From positions 9,610,802-9,674,801 of the forward strand of contig NC_045145.1 in NCBI RefSeq assembly GCF_008831285.2: DNA of 64,000 nucleotides. The letters run 5' to 3'. A program made the position numbers and the translations under genes. The notes beneath the pieces are model-generated. The model worked only from the letters and a program-made list of their open reading frames with translations. It ran no database searches and had not been told where the DNA came from. This DNA is from Nymphaea colorata (lineage: Eukaryota; Streptophyta; Magnoliopsida; Nymphaeales; Nymphaeaceae). Shown in pieces: positions 50,901-59,064 of this stretch (position 1 is its first letter; each line of letters begins with the position of its first letter).

Positions 50901-51681
50901 GATCGTATGTTTCGGGTCCGGATCCATACCCGACCCGCCTTGTAGCCCGTTTTGGGCACTACTCAAGTCATGTAACCCTAATCCTTATGAGTTAATGATA
51001 ATCTAAGGAGAGAGAGAGTCTGGCTGCTAGTGGGCACTAACTCCTCCTCATTCGTAGTTTTTTCTCCCTCGTGTTGAGGGTTTTCCACGTTATATCGTGA
51101 TCGTTGTCTCTCTTCCTCTTCTTGTTCGTATTTCTACAAATATCATTCAGAAGTAACACCAACTACCTGAACTCAAAATATGAAAACTAAGAAGGCAAAA
51201 TGTCAATTGCATAAGTTCATGAACATGGAGATAGCTTAAAAATTGACAAAAGATCACCTTGAACACAACCGTTGATGTAGTACATAGATCATGCTATCAT
51301 TTCATAAAGTAACATCAATGACCTGAATTGAAAATATGAAATGATAAGAAAGCAAAACAGCACTTGCGTACAGTTCATGAACATGGAGATGGCTTAAAAA
51401 TTGACAAAAGATCACCTTGAACTCAAACCCTAAATGTAATAAAGAGATCATGTTACACACACACAAATTTTAGATGATTGCTTCTCATTTAGCTGAATGC
51501 TTTATATGAAAAGTAGTAATGAGAACAATGTGTTGACATACCTCAATGTTGATCAAGATTCCACCAATAAGTTGATCTTTCGTAAAGTTCAGAAAGCTAG
51601 GCAATGTCCAAAACCTTCCAGCATTAGCAAAAGCAGGATTTCGGAAAAGGTTTTGCTTTGAATATGGGCTTCGTATAACCG
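27959..51681 (-). CDS. GDPDL / SHV3-like protein, C-terminal three exons
   Basis: Glycerophosphodiester phosphodiesterase-like (GDPDL) proteins are plant GPI-anchored cell-surface proteins with two GDPD-like domains; the SHV3 members affect cell-wall and cellulose organisation, and true enzymatic activity is doubtful. Three exons join in frame: 51681-51542 (ends ILINIE), 28867-28387 (starts [10 protein letters not shown]), 28275-27959. The joined part is about 312 codons of a family usually near 750. It covers the end of the second GDPD domain, a Pro-rich stretch ([19 protein letters not shown]) and a hydrophobic tail ([18 protein letters not shown]) suited to GPI attachment. NIS and NQT sequons are present. 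All visible introns have GT-AG ends. The first intron is about 22.7 kb and full of retrotransposons. Upstream exons were not found and should lie past 64,000. No disabling mutation is seen. Confidence 0.9.
28387..28867 (-). CDS. GDPDL penultimate exon
   Basis: A 481-bp exon with acceptor ATGTGCAG before AATGCTGCC and donor after TTCTTGA (GTGAGA). It encodes the second GDPD-like domain: [66 protein letters not shown] and [18 protein letters not shown]. The reading frame is open throughout. Confidence 0.95.
28876..30569. other. Intron stretch without recognised elements
   Basis: Intronic sequence between the GDPDL exon and Copia B. Nothing was recognised; a C-rich tract lies near 30090-30120. 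Confidence 0.4.
30575..30854 (+). repeat. Copia B 5' LTR
   Basis: 280 bp, TG...CA ends, about 98 percent identical to 35444-35723. Confidence 0.95.
30855..30866 (+). other. Copia B primer-binding site
   Basis: TGGTATCAAAGC, an initiator-Met tRNA complement with one change from the usual TGGTATCAGAGC. Confidence 0.85.
31051..35431 (+). pseudogene. Copia B gag-pol pseudogene
   Basis: Gag begins at ATG 31051 ([11 protein letters not shown]) and is interrupted by an in-frame TAA at 31129-31131. A frameshift lies near 31.69-31.75 kb, before the zinc knuckle ([15 protein letters not shown]). Protease is [13 protein letters not shown] (~32.13 kb). Integrase has [15 protein letters not shown] and [10 protein letters not shown] (32.75-33.06 kb), with a frame change near 33.06 kb. 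RT spans about 33.8-34.8 kb with [19 protein letters not shown], a TGA at 34129-34131 where FLHG is expected, the catalytic YVDD at 34360-34371, and a ~108-bp tandem duplication. RNase H ([25 protein letters not shown]) reaches the stop at 35431. An Ale/Retrofit-like lineage is likely but unproven. Confidence 0.92.
34556..34770 (+). repeat. ~108-bp tandem duplication in Copia B RT
   Basis: GACTAATTGCAAACCCATCA starts at 34556 and again at 34664. The copies are nearly identical apart from one missing C and one substitution, so the duplication is recent and shifts the frame. Confidence 0.95.
35444..35723 (+). repeat. Copia B 3' LTR
   Basis: 280 bp, pairs with 30575-30854. The purine-rich TTGAGGGAAGC lies just before it. 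Confidence 0.95.
35729..36140. other. Intron stretch, nothing recognised
   Basis: No recognised element or gene. A degenerate LTR of the older Copia relic may begin near 36.14 kb. Confidence 0.35.
36887..37331 (-). repeat. Copia C 3' LTR
   Basis: 445 bp; in element orientation TGTTAAAATA to GATTTCTATCA. It includes a GA run (36943-36967) and three ~53-bp sub-repeats (AGAGACTTCACATATTACAA type) at 37.08-37.23 kb. Confidence 0.95.
37326..41610 (-). pseudogene. Copia C gag-pol pseudogene
   Basis: Gag starts at ATG 41608-41610 ([12 protein letters not shown]). Gag ([27 protein letters not shown], a zinc knuckle whose His is replaced by Met) runs to ~40.7 kb and is broken near 41.22 and 40.60 kb. 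Integrase at 39.07-40.0 kb has [19 protein letters not shown] and [12 protein letters not shown] at 37.8-38.9 kb has [39 protein letters not shown] and the catalytic YVDD. A 7-residue in-frame deletion removes the FFLG motif that Copia A retains. RNase H (37386-37811) has ARSSTEAEY and [14 protein letters not shown] late TAG precedes the end, and the natural stop TAA lies in the first bases of the LTR. It is the best preserved pol of the four, but not intact. Confidence 0.92.
41820..41831 (-). other. Copia C primer-binding site
   Basis: The minus strand reads TGGTATCAGAGC just inside the 5' LTR, with at most one linking base. Confidence 0.85.
41832..42285 (-). repeat. Copia C 5' LTR
   Basis: 454 bp, pairs with 36887-37331. 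The longer GA run (about 41889-41921) accounts for most of the length difference. Confidence 0.95.
42585..45640 (-). mobile_element. Decayed Ty3/Gypsy (chromovirus-type) element
   Basis: The minus strand shows gag-like remains (45335-45631), a protease-like block ([23 protein letters not shown], 44825-45151), RT ([18 protein letters not shown] at 44.6 kb, then [20 protein letters not shown] near 44.3 kb) and RNase H ([20 protein letters not shown], 43501-43686; then GKENIVADG near 43.4 kb). The integrase C-terminal tail is [21 protein letters not shown] (42.6-42.75 kb). A purine tract GGGGAGGGGCAATGG follows at about 42.585 kb. The interval between RNase H and the tail is too short for a whole integrase, so its core is deleted. 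Full of stops; a relic inside the GDPDL intron. Confidence 0.82.
45950..46195 (+). repeat. Copia D 5' LTR
   Basis: 246 bp, TGTTGATAGATCG to TATTTCTACA. About 97 percent identical to 50893-51138. Confidence 0.96.
46196..46207 (+). other. Copia D primer-binding site
   Basis: TGGTATCAGAGC, the initiator-Met tRNA complement, immediately after the LTR. Confidence 0.9.
46208..46605 (+). promoter_or_regulatory. GC-rich leader of Copia D
   Basis: The 5' leader between primer site and gag is dominated by CCGCCGTC/CGCC repeats and is CpG-rich, unlike the AT-rich surroundings. It stays open in several frames on both strands. The plus-strand frame from ATG 46228 runs in frame into the gag ATG at 46606, as a Pro/Arg-rich 126-codon extension. 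Low complexity can explain the open frames; whether any is translated is unknown. Confidence 0.5.
46606..50898 (+). pseudogene. Copia D gag-pol pseudogene
   Basis: Gag starts at ATG 46606 ([20 protein letters not shown]), frameshifts near 46.76 kb and meets TAG at about 47031. Zinc knuckle [15 protein letters not shown] (~47.37 kb) and protease [13 protein letters not shown] (~47.64 kb) are intact. Integrase is damaged: a one-base deletion near 48.527 kb splits PQNG from VAERK. RT (49.35-50.5 kb) has [16 protein letters not shown] followed by TAA, then [20 protein letters not shown] and YVDD at 49931-49942. RNase H contains a stop between RSKR and [12 protein letters not shown] and another near 50.595 kb; [13 protein letters not shown] survives. 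The final stop is at 50896-50898, just ahead of the LTR. The lineage differs from the other Copias here; I do not assign it. Confidence 0.92.
50893..51138 (+). repeat. Copia D 3' LTR
   Basis: 246 bp, pairs with 45950-46195. The pol stop codon overlaps its first bases. Confidence 0.96.
51146..51456. repeat. Imperfect ~150-bp tandem duplication in intron
   Basis: Two units share TTCATGAACATGGAGATRGC and TTAAAAATTGACAAAAGATCACCTTGAAC-type blocks, with units starting near 51146 and 51299. It lies between Copia D and the 140-bp GDPDL exon. Confidence 0.8.
51542..51681 (-). CDS. GDPDL upstream exon (140 bp)
   Basis: The acceptor TACAATGCAG is followed by an open frame reading [20 protein letters not shown] and [20 protein letters not shown], ending ILINIE at donor GTATGT. 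In GDPDL proteins this sequence directly precedes NAAYLA, so it joins to the exon at 28867 with no missing residues (phase 0). It lies 193 bp from a solo Copia LTR and about 0.4 kb from Copia D. Confidence 0.9.
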
Positions 51682-51869
51682 CTGCATTGTACCCAAAGGA
51701 AAAAGAAGATCAACTTAACCATTCATCTATGAGGTAATGATGAAAAATATCACCAAAAAATTAGCCTCAGAGTTGATGCAGAATCCACAATAAATCTATA
51801 TAGTACTCAAAAAATGTGAGCTATCATGGACAAAATGAAAAGAAAATCACAACTTTGACAGTGGTGATT

Positions 51870-52165
51870 AGGACTGTTAGAATACAATGTATAGGGAACC
51901 GGGTCCGGATATGGACCCGGTACCCATGTGCGCGGGAACCGAGTACGGGCTTGGTTCCCTAGGCGGGTCTCTCTTCCTCCCTCTTTTTATTCTATCACTT
52001 ATTGTAATTGTTGATTAAGTAAATAGAGTTTTCTCTCTCTTAGGGTTGCGGTTTTGCCCCTAGGTTAGAGTTTCCCCGTGGTTTTTCACATCGTTCCAAG
52101 GTTTTCCACATATATCCTGTGTTGGCTTTTCTTCTCCCCTTTCTACTGCGTGTTTCTACAAGGAC
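51870..52165 (+). mobile_element. Solo Copia-type LTR (TSD AGGAC)
   Basis: The segment 51875-52160 (286 bp) starts TGTTAGAATACAATG, ends GTGTTTCTACA and is flanked by perfect AGGAC duplications at 51870-51874 and 52161-52165. Its shape (GGGTCCGGAT near the start, TTTCTACA at the end) resembles the Copia D LTR, so it is probably a related family. No internal region is present. It sits in the intron 193 bp from the GDPDL exon's acceptor side. Confidence 0.9.
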
Positions 52166-52841
52166 ATGATATAACTGATATACCATGTAACTCACGTCAT
52201 CAAAGACTTGCCTAGTGCCACAAGCCTTGGTTGCTTAGGGTACTTGTTCTAGGCAATCTGCCGATTGAAAATGCTTAGGCCATCACCAAGGATGTTTAGG
52301 CTCAGCAGGGCACACAATGGCCTACGTCTTTTTCCTTTAGCAACCTAAGCTTTTATTCCCTTTTCCCTTCCTATTCTCAACAGATTTTTGGTTCTTATGC
52401 TTTTGAGCAATCCTTTTTCACCTTTTTGTTGTTGCATGTGCTATTGCATTATCAATGTGCAAGTTTATTAGAATCATAACAGAAGAATAGTTTTTTGACA
52501 AGAAATGTCATCAATAAAAACTGTGATTATAGTGAGGAGTTATATTCTTCCCTTTTATTAAGTACATTAGTAATTTTAGGTTTTGTTTTAGGGTTTTAAC
52601 TTTATAGTGATTTAACAGTTGACATTTAAGAAATTGCAAGAAGTTGCATGCTTTATAGCATTGAAAAGCATCTATATTAATTGTAAACTTTTCTTTATAT
52701 TATCTACTTATAAACATTAATTGTTCAACTTCATTAATTTGAACTTCTCAAACTTGTAGATGTGTTTATTATCATGTTACAAAATGCTTAAGGTATTTCA
52801 GATTTCAATAGGTTTGCACTTTAATTGTTCTATTCTTATGA
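52166..52841. other. Intron stretch, nothing recognised
   Basis: AT-rich; no gene or bounded repeat seen. Confidence 0.35.
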
Positions 52842-53183
52842 GTTGATAGTTTTGTCACATATATCGTGTTAGGATATTATACGGCAAGGAATTTCTTGGG
52901 TATAATACGGCAAAGTTGTATACCTCGAGAATATCTCAGAAAAATCTCAGCAAATTTTTAAAAAATTTAAAACATTTAATAAATCCTGAAAATTATAAAC
53001 AAATAAAATAATAAAAAATATGAAAAAAATGGGTATAATACGTGTTCTTTTCACGTTTTTTATTTTCTGGCATTTTTTTAAAAAAATACACGTCTAATTG
53101 TCGTTTTGTATGGCTGACTTATTTTTCGCGTATTTAACATGTTTTTTTCAATTAATACGTGTTTTCTGTGACAATACTGATAG
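52842..53183. mobile_element. hAT-type MITE family, copy 1
   Basis: Element 52850-53175 (326 bp), first of three related copies. Terminal inverted repeats TTGTCACATA.. and ..TGTGACAA, with an imperfect 8-bp target duplication (GTTGATAG / ACTGATAG). The interior contains TATTATACGGCAAGGAATTT, TCTCAGCAAATTTTT, and near the end GGCTGACTTATTTTTCGCGT. Confidence 0.82.
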
Positions 53184-53249
53184 TCGTAGGTTTGTCATTC
53201 AGCAATTAGTTTGTTTATCAATTTTAACAATTATTATTCCATTTTATTT

Positions 53250-53348
53250 CACTTTTGGGGTGGTCGAGGGATCACTTAATGTGTTTAGTCCCACCAATTT
53301 TACTTTTGGGGTGGTGGGGGAATCACTTAATATGTTTAGTCCCACCTA
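53250..53348. repeat. Short tandem duplication (~53 bp, two copies)
   Basis: ACTTTTGGGGTGGT...ATCACTTAAT.TGTTTAGTCCCACC appears twice in a row. Confidence 0.85.
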
Positions 53349-53399
53349 GGCTCTAGGCCCATCTCACTGCCTAGGCGGCATCGAACGATTTTGACAACA

Positions 53400-53945
53400 A
53401 AGCATGTAAGGGTGCATGGATGGACTGGTGGCTAATGTTCACCCAAGTCAAGCCAGCTCGGGCTCAACTCAAATTCGCTCTACTAAACTCAACTCGAGTT
53501 CAATTAGTTTAATAAATGAGTCAAGTTTGAGTTGAGAAATGAACTCAACGGAATAACTGAGTTGATGTCGAGCTAGGCAGGCTCAACTCGGTTGAACTTG
53601 TTTAGGCTCGTGGAAGTAGCATGTATAGAAGGTGATTCACCTTATTGACAACAAAACGAAGTTGGTTCAATGGTCTTCCATGTGGCTAGCAAAAGGTGGG
53701 TGCAGAGTTTAAGTCCCCATGTGTCACCTACTAATGAGAAGTTTATTTTTTAATAAATGGCTCAGCTCAGTTTAAACCAAATCTCGGCACGAGCTTAGCT
53801 GAGACGAGTTTGACATTCTTAAGCTCAAGTTGAGATAGCTCGAATTCAAGCCAAGTTCGAGTTGTAGTTCATGAGACTCAAGCCAAGCTCAAGCAGGTTC
53901 AGCTCGGCTCACATGCAATGGAGGCTTAACTAGGCTACGGTCAAA
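53400..53945. repeat. Repeat region with GCTCAACTCGAG-type motifs and SINE-like core
   Basis: Many copies of short CTCAACTCGAG / CTCAAGCCAAGCTC motifs flank a segment with a possible tRNA-type promoter: A-box-like TGGTTCAATGG (53663-53673) and B-box-like AGTTTAAGTCC (53706-53716), 32 bases apart, followed by a T/A-rich stretch. A tRNA-derived SINE relic is plausible but unproven. Confidence 0.4.
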
Positions 53946-54558
53946 CCCTTGACAAGATCTCCAGTCTCCACGTATTGATATGCTGTTATTTACTTAACGA
54001 CATTAAATTTTTGCACTATTTTGAGTACAAACATATCTTTAGTTGTCAAGAATAAGCATTTACTCAAAGGATTTGGAAAAGACAAAAAACAGCATCATGC
54101 ATAGGTGAGTAAATTTACCAGTCTTGTCAAGCATCCATATTGAGTCTACACACATATCATGTTTTTGTGATATTCCAAAACGATAGGAGCTCAATACAGA
54201 CATGCCCATTTAAGGAAAAGCATATTTTGCCACAACCTGGGATAGAGTTTAGACACTCTTTCAATCAGAATCCATTAAAATGAAAAATTAATGATAATCA
54301 ATGTCGTAAAACTATGTAACATGAACACTTCTAAAAGGTAGAAGTGTTTGTGTCAATGTGACACAACATTACTGCAGCTACGGATTCTGCTTGGACACTA
54401 GACTAAGTTTTGTAATTTTTTGGGCATACATTTGTATGTTTTTTATCTATTTTAGCATTTTTCATTCAGTAAGATATATTTTGTAAAAGTAAACAATAAA
54501 TTTATGTGTTTATTTGCTTCAAATCTCTTACATATTTATATACATATATAGGAAAATT

Positions 54559-54790
54559 GAATGGTAACTCTAGCTTTTTAGAGTCACCCAGCCATCTACT
54601 CTGCACTGTCTAATCCAACATGATGGACGGTTAAGAAAAAAAACAATGAGAAAAAGGTGATGGGCATTTTTGTCATCTAATATTAGTTTACACATTTTTC
54701 TCTTTATTTTTCTCTCAACCATCTACCTGCTTTTGATGGATGGTCTTGGTTAGATGGCTGGGTGACTTTAGATAACTAGAGTCATCATTT
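54559..54790. mobile_element. Palindromic MITE (~232 bp)
   Basis: Ends form ~40-bp imperfect inverted repeats: AATGGTAACTCTAG...GAGTCACCCAGCCATCTA on the left; on the right TAGATGGCTGGGTGACTTTA...ACTCTAG read inverted. It could fold into a long hairpin. The target duplication is unresolved because a hAT element inserted exactly at its right edge. No coding capacity. Confidence 0.75.
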
Positions 54791-55260
54791 ACTTCAGTGT
54801 TGTATGCATCGTACGATACATATCGTCGCATTTGCAAAAGACGATACGATACACCACCTGTATCATGCCTGTATCGCACGATACTGGTATGGTGTGATAC
54901 GCCTCCTATCACAGGATACGGACTGATTTTGAAAAAGGGAGTCCCGAACCCCCTTTTTCACTTTCCCTTTTTAAAAACATGCCCCTTCTTCATTTCTAAT
55001 CCTAGACATTGTGCCGCCTTGGAGAGAAATCATTGATTTTTACAATGAAAACATCGATTTTCACGGTGAAATCTCAATATGTGGATTTGTGCGTGGGTGG
55101 CTGATTAAGTACTGGGAGGAAATGGTTTTTTTTTATTTGTTCTCCATAAGGTATGAAATCTCTTGTTTTTACCATACATTCATATATTTTTACCGTAGAT
55201 TGAAAGATTTTGATTGTTTTCCGTTAAGTTTACCGTAGGTTTTCGCTTTTGTGTGAAGAT

Positions 55261-57932
55261 ATGGCATCGTCTGATCCCACATGGCAATGGTGCGAAAGGG
55301 TGAAGGAGAATGACTAGTTAAGAATCAAATATAGCTTTTGTGAGAACACATTTTCAGGAGGGATTATTAGAATGAAACACCATTTCGCAAGGACACATTC
55401 TGATGTAGCTCCATGCGTTGGAACATCAAACAAACATTTCCTCCATTTGTGTGTCAACTATGTTTAGATATGTTTAATGTTTTACATCAAAAGAAGGTAC
55501 AAAAACAAATGGAAGAGGCAGGTGAAGGCTATAATGAGCTTTGGGAAGATGAAGAAGAAGAAGCTGATGAAAACGTTCAACATGATGAATATGACATCAT
55601 TCTAAAAATAGATGTGGAGAGCTCAAGATGTAAAGGGAAATGAATCATGTATGAAGAAGGTCGATCTGGCCTATCTGAAAGGGAGAGAAGATGTGCACCA
55701 GATATTAGGCATGGTCATCGACCCAATGGTAGAGTTCCTAGTGGTAGGTCTAGTGTTGGTTCTATTAAGAACTTTTTCCCTTCTTATACCAGCCCAGGTT
55801 AACAGCCCTAGATTAGTGTTGCTATGACATCCAAAGATATGCTACATCAGGCTATAGGAAAATGGTTTTCATAATGCATGCATTCCATTTAATATAGTTA
55901 ATTCCTTTTAATTCCAGTTCGAATGCAATTGCTTCTATAGGCCCTGAATTCAAAATGTCATCATATCATCAGTTGAGGGGAAAAATTCTTGAAGCTACGG
56001 TGAAAGAAGTAATGGAACATTGCGATTAGTTGAAATTAAGTTGGAAGGAAACAGGTTGCTCCATTATGCCAGATGGATGGACTGATACACAATCAAGAAC
56101 ACTTGTAAATCTTCTGTTTATTGCTCTAAAGGTACAATGTTCTTGAAATCTCTTGATTTGTCTAATGTTCCTAAGACTGCTGAGAGTTTGTTCAATGTTT
56201 TTGATAATGTCGTCCAAGAGGTTGGACTTGCAAACATTGTCTAGTTTATTGCAAATAATGCTACAAATTATAGAGTTGTAGGGGATATGTTATTTCAAAA
56301 GTATAGAATATTTTATTGGAGTCCATGTGTCACTCATTGTGTTAATCTAATGCTTCAAGATCTTAGTGAGATGTATGATATGAAATCAGTTGTTGACCAA
56401 TGCCATGAGATTACACAATTTATTTATAATCATGCATATGCATTGAGTTTAACGAGAAAATTTACAAAGAGAGTTGAATTAATTGTTCATATGTCAAGGG
56501 CTGGTAAGGTGAACAGGTTGTCAGATAGCGTGCACATCTCCTCCCTCACACAAGGTGGCCTACCTCGTCTCATTGCCTCGACTTTCTCCTTAGGCGCATG
56601 TCTCAGCACAAGAAAGGACGAGGTGGGAAGGAAGCAGCCCTAGCCTCTGTCCGACCGATCATTCTGCTGGCACAAACTAGATTTGCCACAAATGTATTGA
56701 CTATGCAGAGTATAGTGAAACAAAGAACTCCATTGAGGCAGATGTTCTCTAATGAAGAATAGGCTGCACACCCACATGCTCATAAAAAAAAAATTTGTTG
56801 TAGTTGTGGATATTATATTTAATAACGAATTTCGATAATCACGTCTAAAGCTATTGAAGGTCTGTGTTCCATTAGTTAAAGTCTTCAGATTAGTTGACAG
56901 TGAGGATAGGCTTTTCATAGGGTACTTATATGAGGCTATGGATAAAACAAAAGATGCAAATCGAGACCACTTGAAAGAGAATAAAACATTATGTATGCCC
57001 ATATGGAATATTATAGATAAAAGGTGGACTAAACAGCTTCATCAACTTCTTCATGTAGCAACTTACTATCTAAATTCTGCAATTAGATTTTCTGCAACAT
57101 TTAAAAAAGACCGAGAAGTCACATATGGTTTGTCAAATTGTGTTGAAGTATTATTGACATATTCTAGAGCACAAGATGTTGTGCACAATGAGTTGGATCT
57201 ATATGATAATTGTGTAGGAGACATGGAAATAAGCTCCGCCGTTTGAACCATGACAGCCATACGTCTAGGTAAATACATAGAAATTTTTAATTTACTTTGC
57301 ATTTGTTACCTTTGATTCTTTTTTGTTGTTTTAATTTTTACATGAGATTTGTTTTAGTTTTCTTTAGATTTGTGGTGGAATAGGTTTGGGCATGATTGTG
57401 CAAGCCTAAGACTTTTTGCAGTTAAAGTCCTCAGCTAGACTTACAGTGCTAGATGATGCGAAAGGAATTGGAGCGTTTTCCAACATATCCACAGGAAGAA
57501 AAGGAATAAGCTCAAATATAAAAGGTTGAATGACCTTGTCTTTGTTCGATATACTATGAGGTTGAAACAAAGGTAATACAGCTTAATATTCACATTTGTT
57601 TTATAATATATTTATATATAATTATCTATTAACAAATTTTCTCTTATTTAACATAGACAATTACAAAAACATCAGCAAGAAAGCACACATCTCAGTTTGA
57701 TCCTATCAGCTTAGTAAACTTTCAAGATGTAGAACCATGGACTGAGGAAGAACCAACTACAATATTTGATGATGATGATCTTCAATGCTTCAACCTTGAA
57801 GTTGAAGCAATAGAAATTGCTCATGAAGGAGAGTCTGCTGGATATGTTGGTGAGAATCTTCAAATTCATGAAGATGAAGATGAAGAAGATGGAAATGAGG
57901 ATGATAATGAAGATGATGAAGAGTATGAATGA
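55261..57932 (+). pseudogene. hAT transposase pseudogene (BED, DUF659, dimerisation domain)
   Basis: From ATG 55261 the frame reads MASSDPTWQWCERVKEND-stop, then a BED-type finger (YSFCENTF..HHFARTHSDVAPC). An acidic linker follows (55413-55643). At ~56.04 kb the DUF659 motif WKETGCSIMPDGWTD is clear. Then come SPCVTHCVNLMLQDLS (56.33 kb), QTRFATNVLTMQSIVKQRTP after a foreign-looking insert, RWTKQLHQLLHVATYYLNSA (57.04 kb) and a degenerate C-terminal dimerisation segment (RLFAVKVLS, LNDLVFVRYTMRLKQR, 57.37-57.57 kb) with an acidic tail to ~57.93 kb. Such proteins excise and reinsert hAT elements. Stops and frame changes at many places rule out function; introns were not resolved. Confidence 0.88.
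56490..56655. other. GC-rich insert inside the hAT transposase relic
   Basis: Between the conserved KRVELIV and AQTRFATN blocks, normally close together in this family, lie about 150 bp of GC-rich sequence unlike the AT-rich flanks. It looks like a small insertion of unknown type; no clear target duplication was found. Confidence 0.5.
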
Positions 57933-58369
57933 GAGTCGAGAGTGCTTTCATTTTATATGTATTGACATTGAACATTTTCACAATTTCATGATCATCTTGT
58001 GATGTAATACATAACATTTAAAAGTTGTTTTGGATGTGATATGAAATATGAATCTATGGTTATGAAATTATGATATACGTTATGTTATGTTCCTTGTTGT
58101 GCTTTCTAGATTGATATTGTTATGAATTTTGATGTTTATGAATGATGAACTGTAACTTTACAGCAATAATAATTCTATCATTCTGTAAAACATGTTTTTT
58201 ATGAAGAACATATTATCTTGATTTTTAGTGATTTTTTATCTTTTTTTTGGGATTTTTTCTGCTTAAATTTTTAAAAAAATACGATACATTACAACATTTT
58301 ACGATACAGCGCATCTTAAAGCTAGACCGATACGTCTTATCATACGCTTTTTACAACATTGGTTTACTT

Positions 58370-59064
58370 ACTCTCTCTCTCCCTATATATATATATATTT
58401 TAAAAGTACTTCACACCCGTAATTATGATACAACGTATCGTAATCGGGTCTAACTTGTATTGGTTAGGCCCGATTTAAGATGCATTACATAATATATTGT
58501 GAAAAAGAACATCACAATATCCTAAAATTTAAATCTAGAAAATTTATTTCTCACTAAAAAAAATAATATGGGAAATAAAGCAACCATGAGGTATAAAAAA
58601 TAGAAAAATAGTCAGAGACATAGTTCTCATGTTTTTGTTGGCAAGGTTTTCAAAAGGTTTTAATCTGAAAGATTTTGTTTCTTCGAGAATCGGAATCCAA
58701 AAACTTTTAAAATTTGCAAAAAAGAATTAAAAAATTAACAAATTTATGAGTGTTTTATTAATTTCATTAGAGAAACCTTAACAAAATAAAAAAAAAAATA
58801 TTATTAAAATGTTAAAAAACACAAATTTGCAAATATTTTAAAAATGTTTTCACAATTCTCTTGAAATTTTGTGATATTTTGCATGAAATTAATGTTTTCC
58901 AACATCCAAGTTAATGTTTTCAGCTCCAAGAAAGTTAATGTTTTCTACTCCAAGAAAGCATGAGTCGTCCTTCACACTATTAAAAGTGTGTACAGATCAA
59001 ACCATGAAGGCTTTGTAACATTTACTCGAAGCAAAAAATAGAACTTTTGATGCCTTCTAAATGT
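58370..59064. other. AT-rich stretch, nothing recognised
   Basis: Contains short CT and TA runs near 58.37-58.40 kb only. Confidence 0.35.

Larger units (their letters stand above)
45945..51143 (+). mobile_element. Copia element D (TSD AATAT)
   Basis: A full-length 5.19-kb Copia on the plus strand, with perfect AATAT duplications at 45945-45949 and 51139-51143. The two 246-bp LTRs (45950-46195 and 50893-51138) differ at seven sites, six of them transitions. The primer site TGGTATCAGAGC is at 46196-46207, and the purine tract GAAGGGGAG lies directly before the 3' LTR. Its protein family differs from Copia A, B and C. A ~410-bp leader before gag is extremely GC-rich. Confidence 0.96.
28868..51541 (-). 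other. GDPDL giant intron (~22.7 kb) loaded with retrotransposons
   Basis: The flanking exons join in frame at a position continuous in the GDPDL family, so everything between is intronic. It holds Copia B, Copia C, an old Copia relic, a Gypsy relic and Copia D, together about 19 kb. The donor is GTATGT and the acceptor ATGTGCAG. Confidence 0.88.
54787..58369 (+). mobile_element. hAT transposon, full length but dead (8-bp TSD)
   Basis: Element 54795-58361 (3,567 bp). Terminal inverted repeats begin CAGTGTTGTATGCATCGTA on the left and, inverted, CAATGTTGTAAAAAGCGTA on the right. Flanking 8-mers ATTTACTT (54787-54794) and GTTTACTT (58362-58369) match at seven of eight positions, as expected for hAT. 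Subterminal copies of a CGATAC motif lie within about 100 bp of both ends and may be transposase-binding sites. It encodes a BED-finger/DUF659-type hAT transposase pseudogene. Confidence 0.92.
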
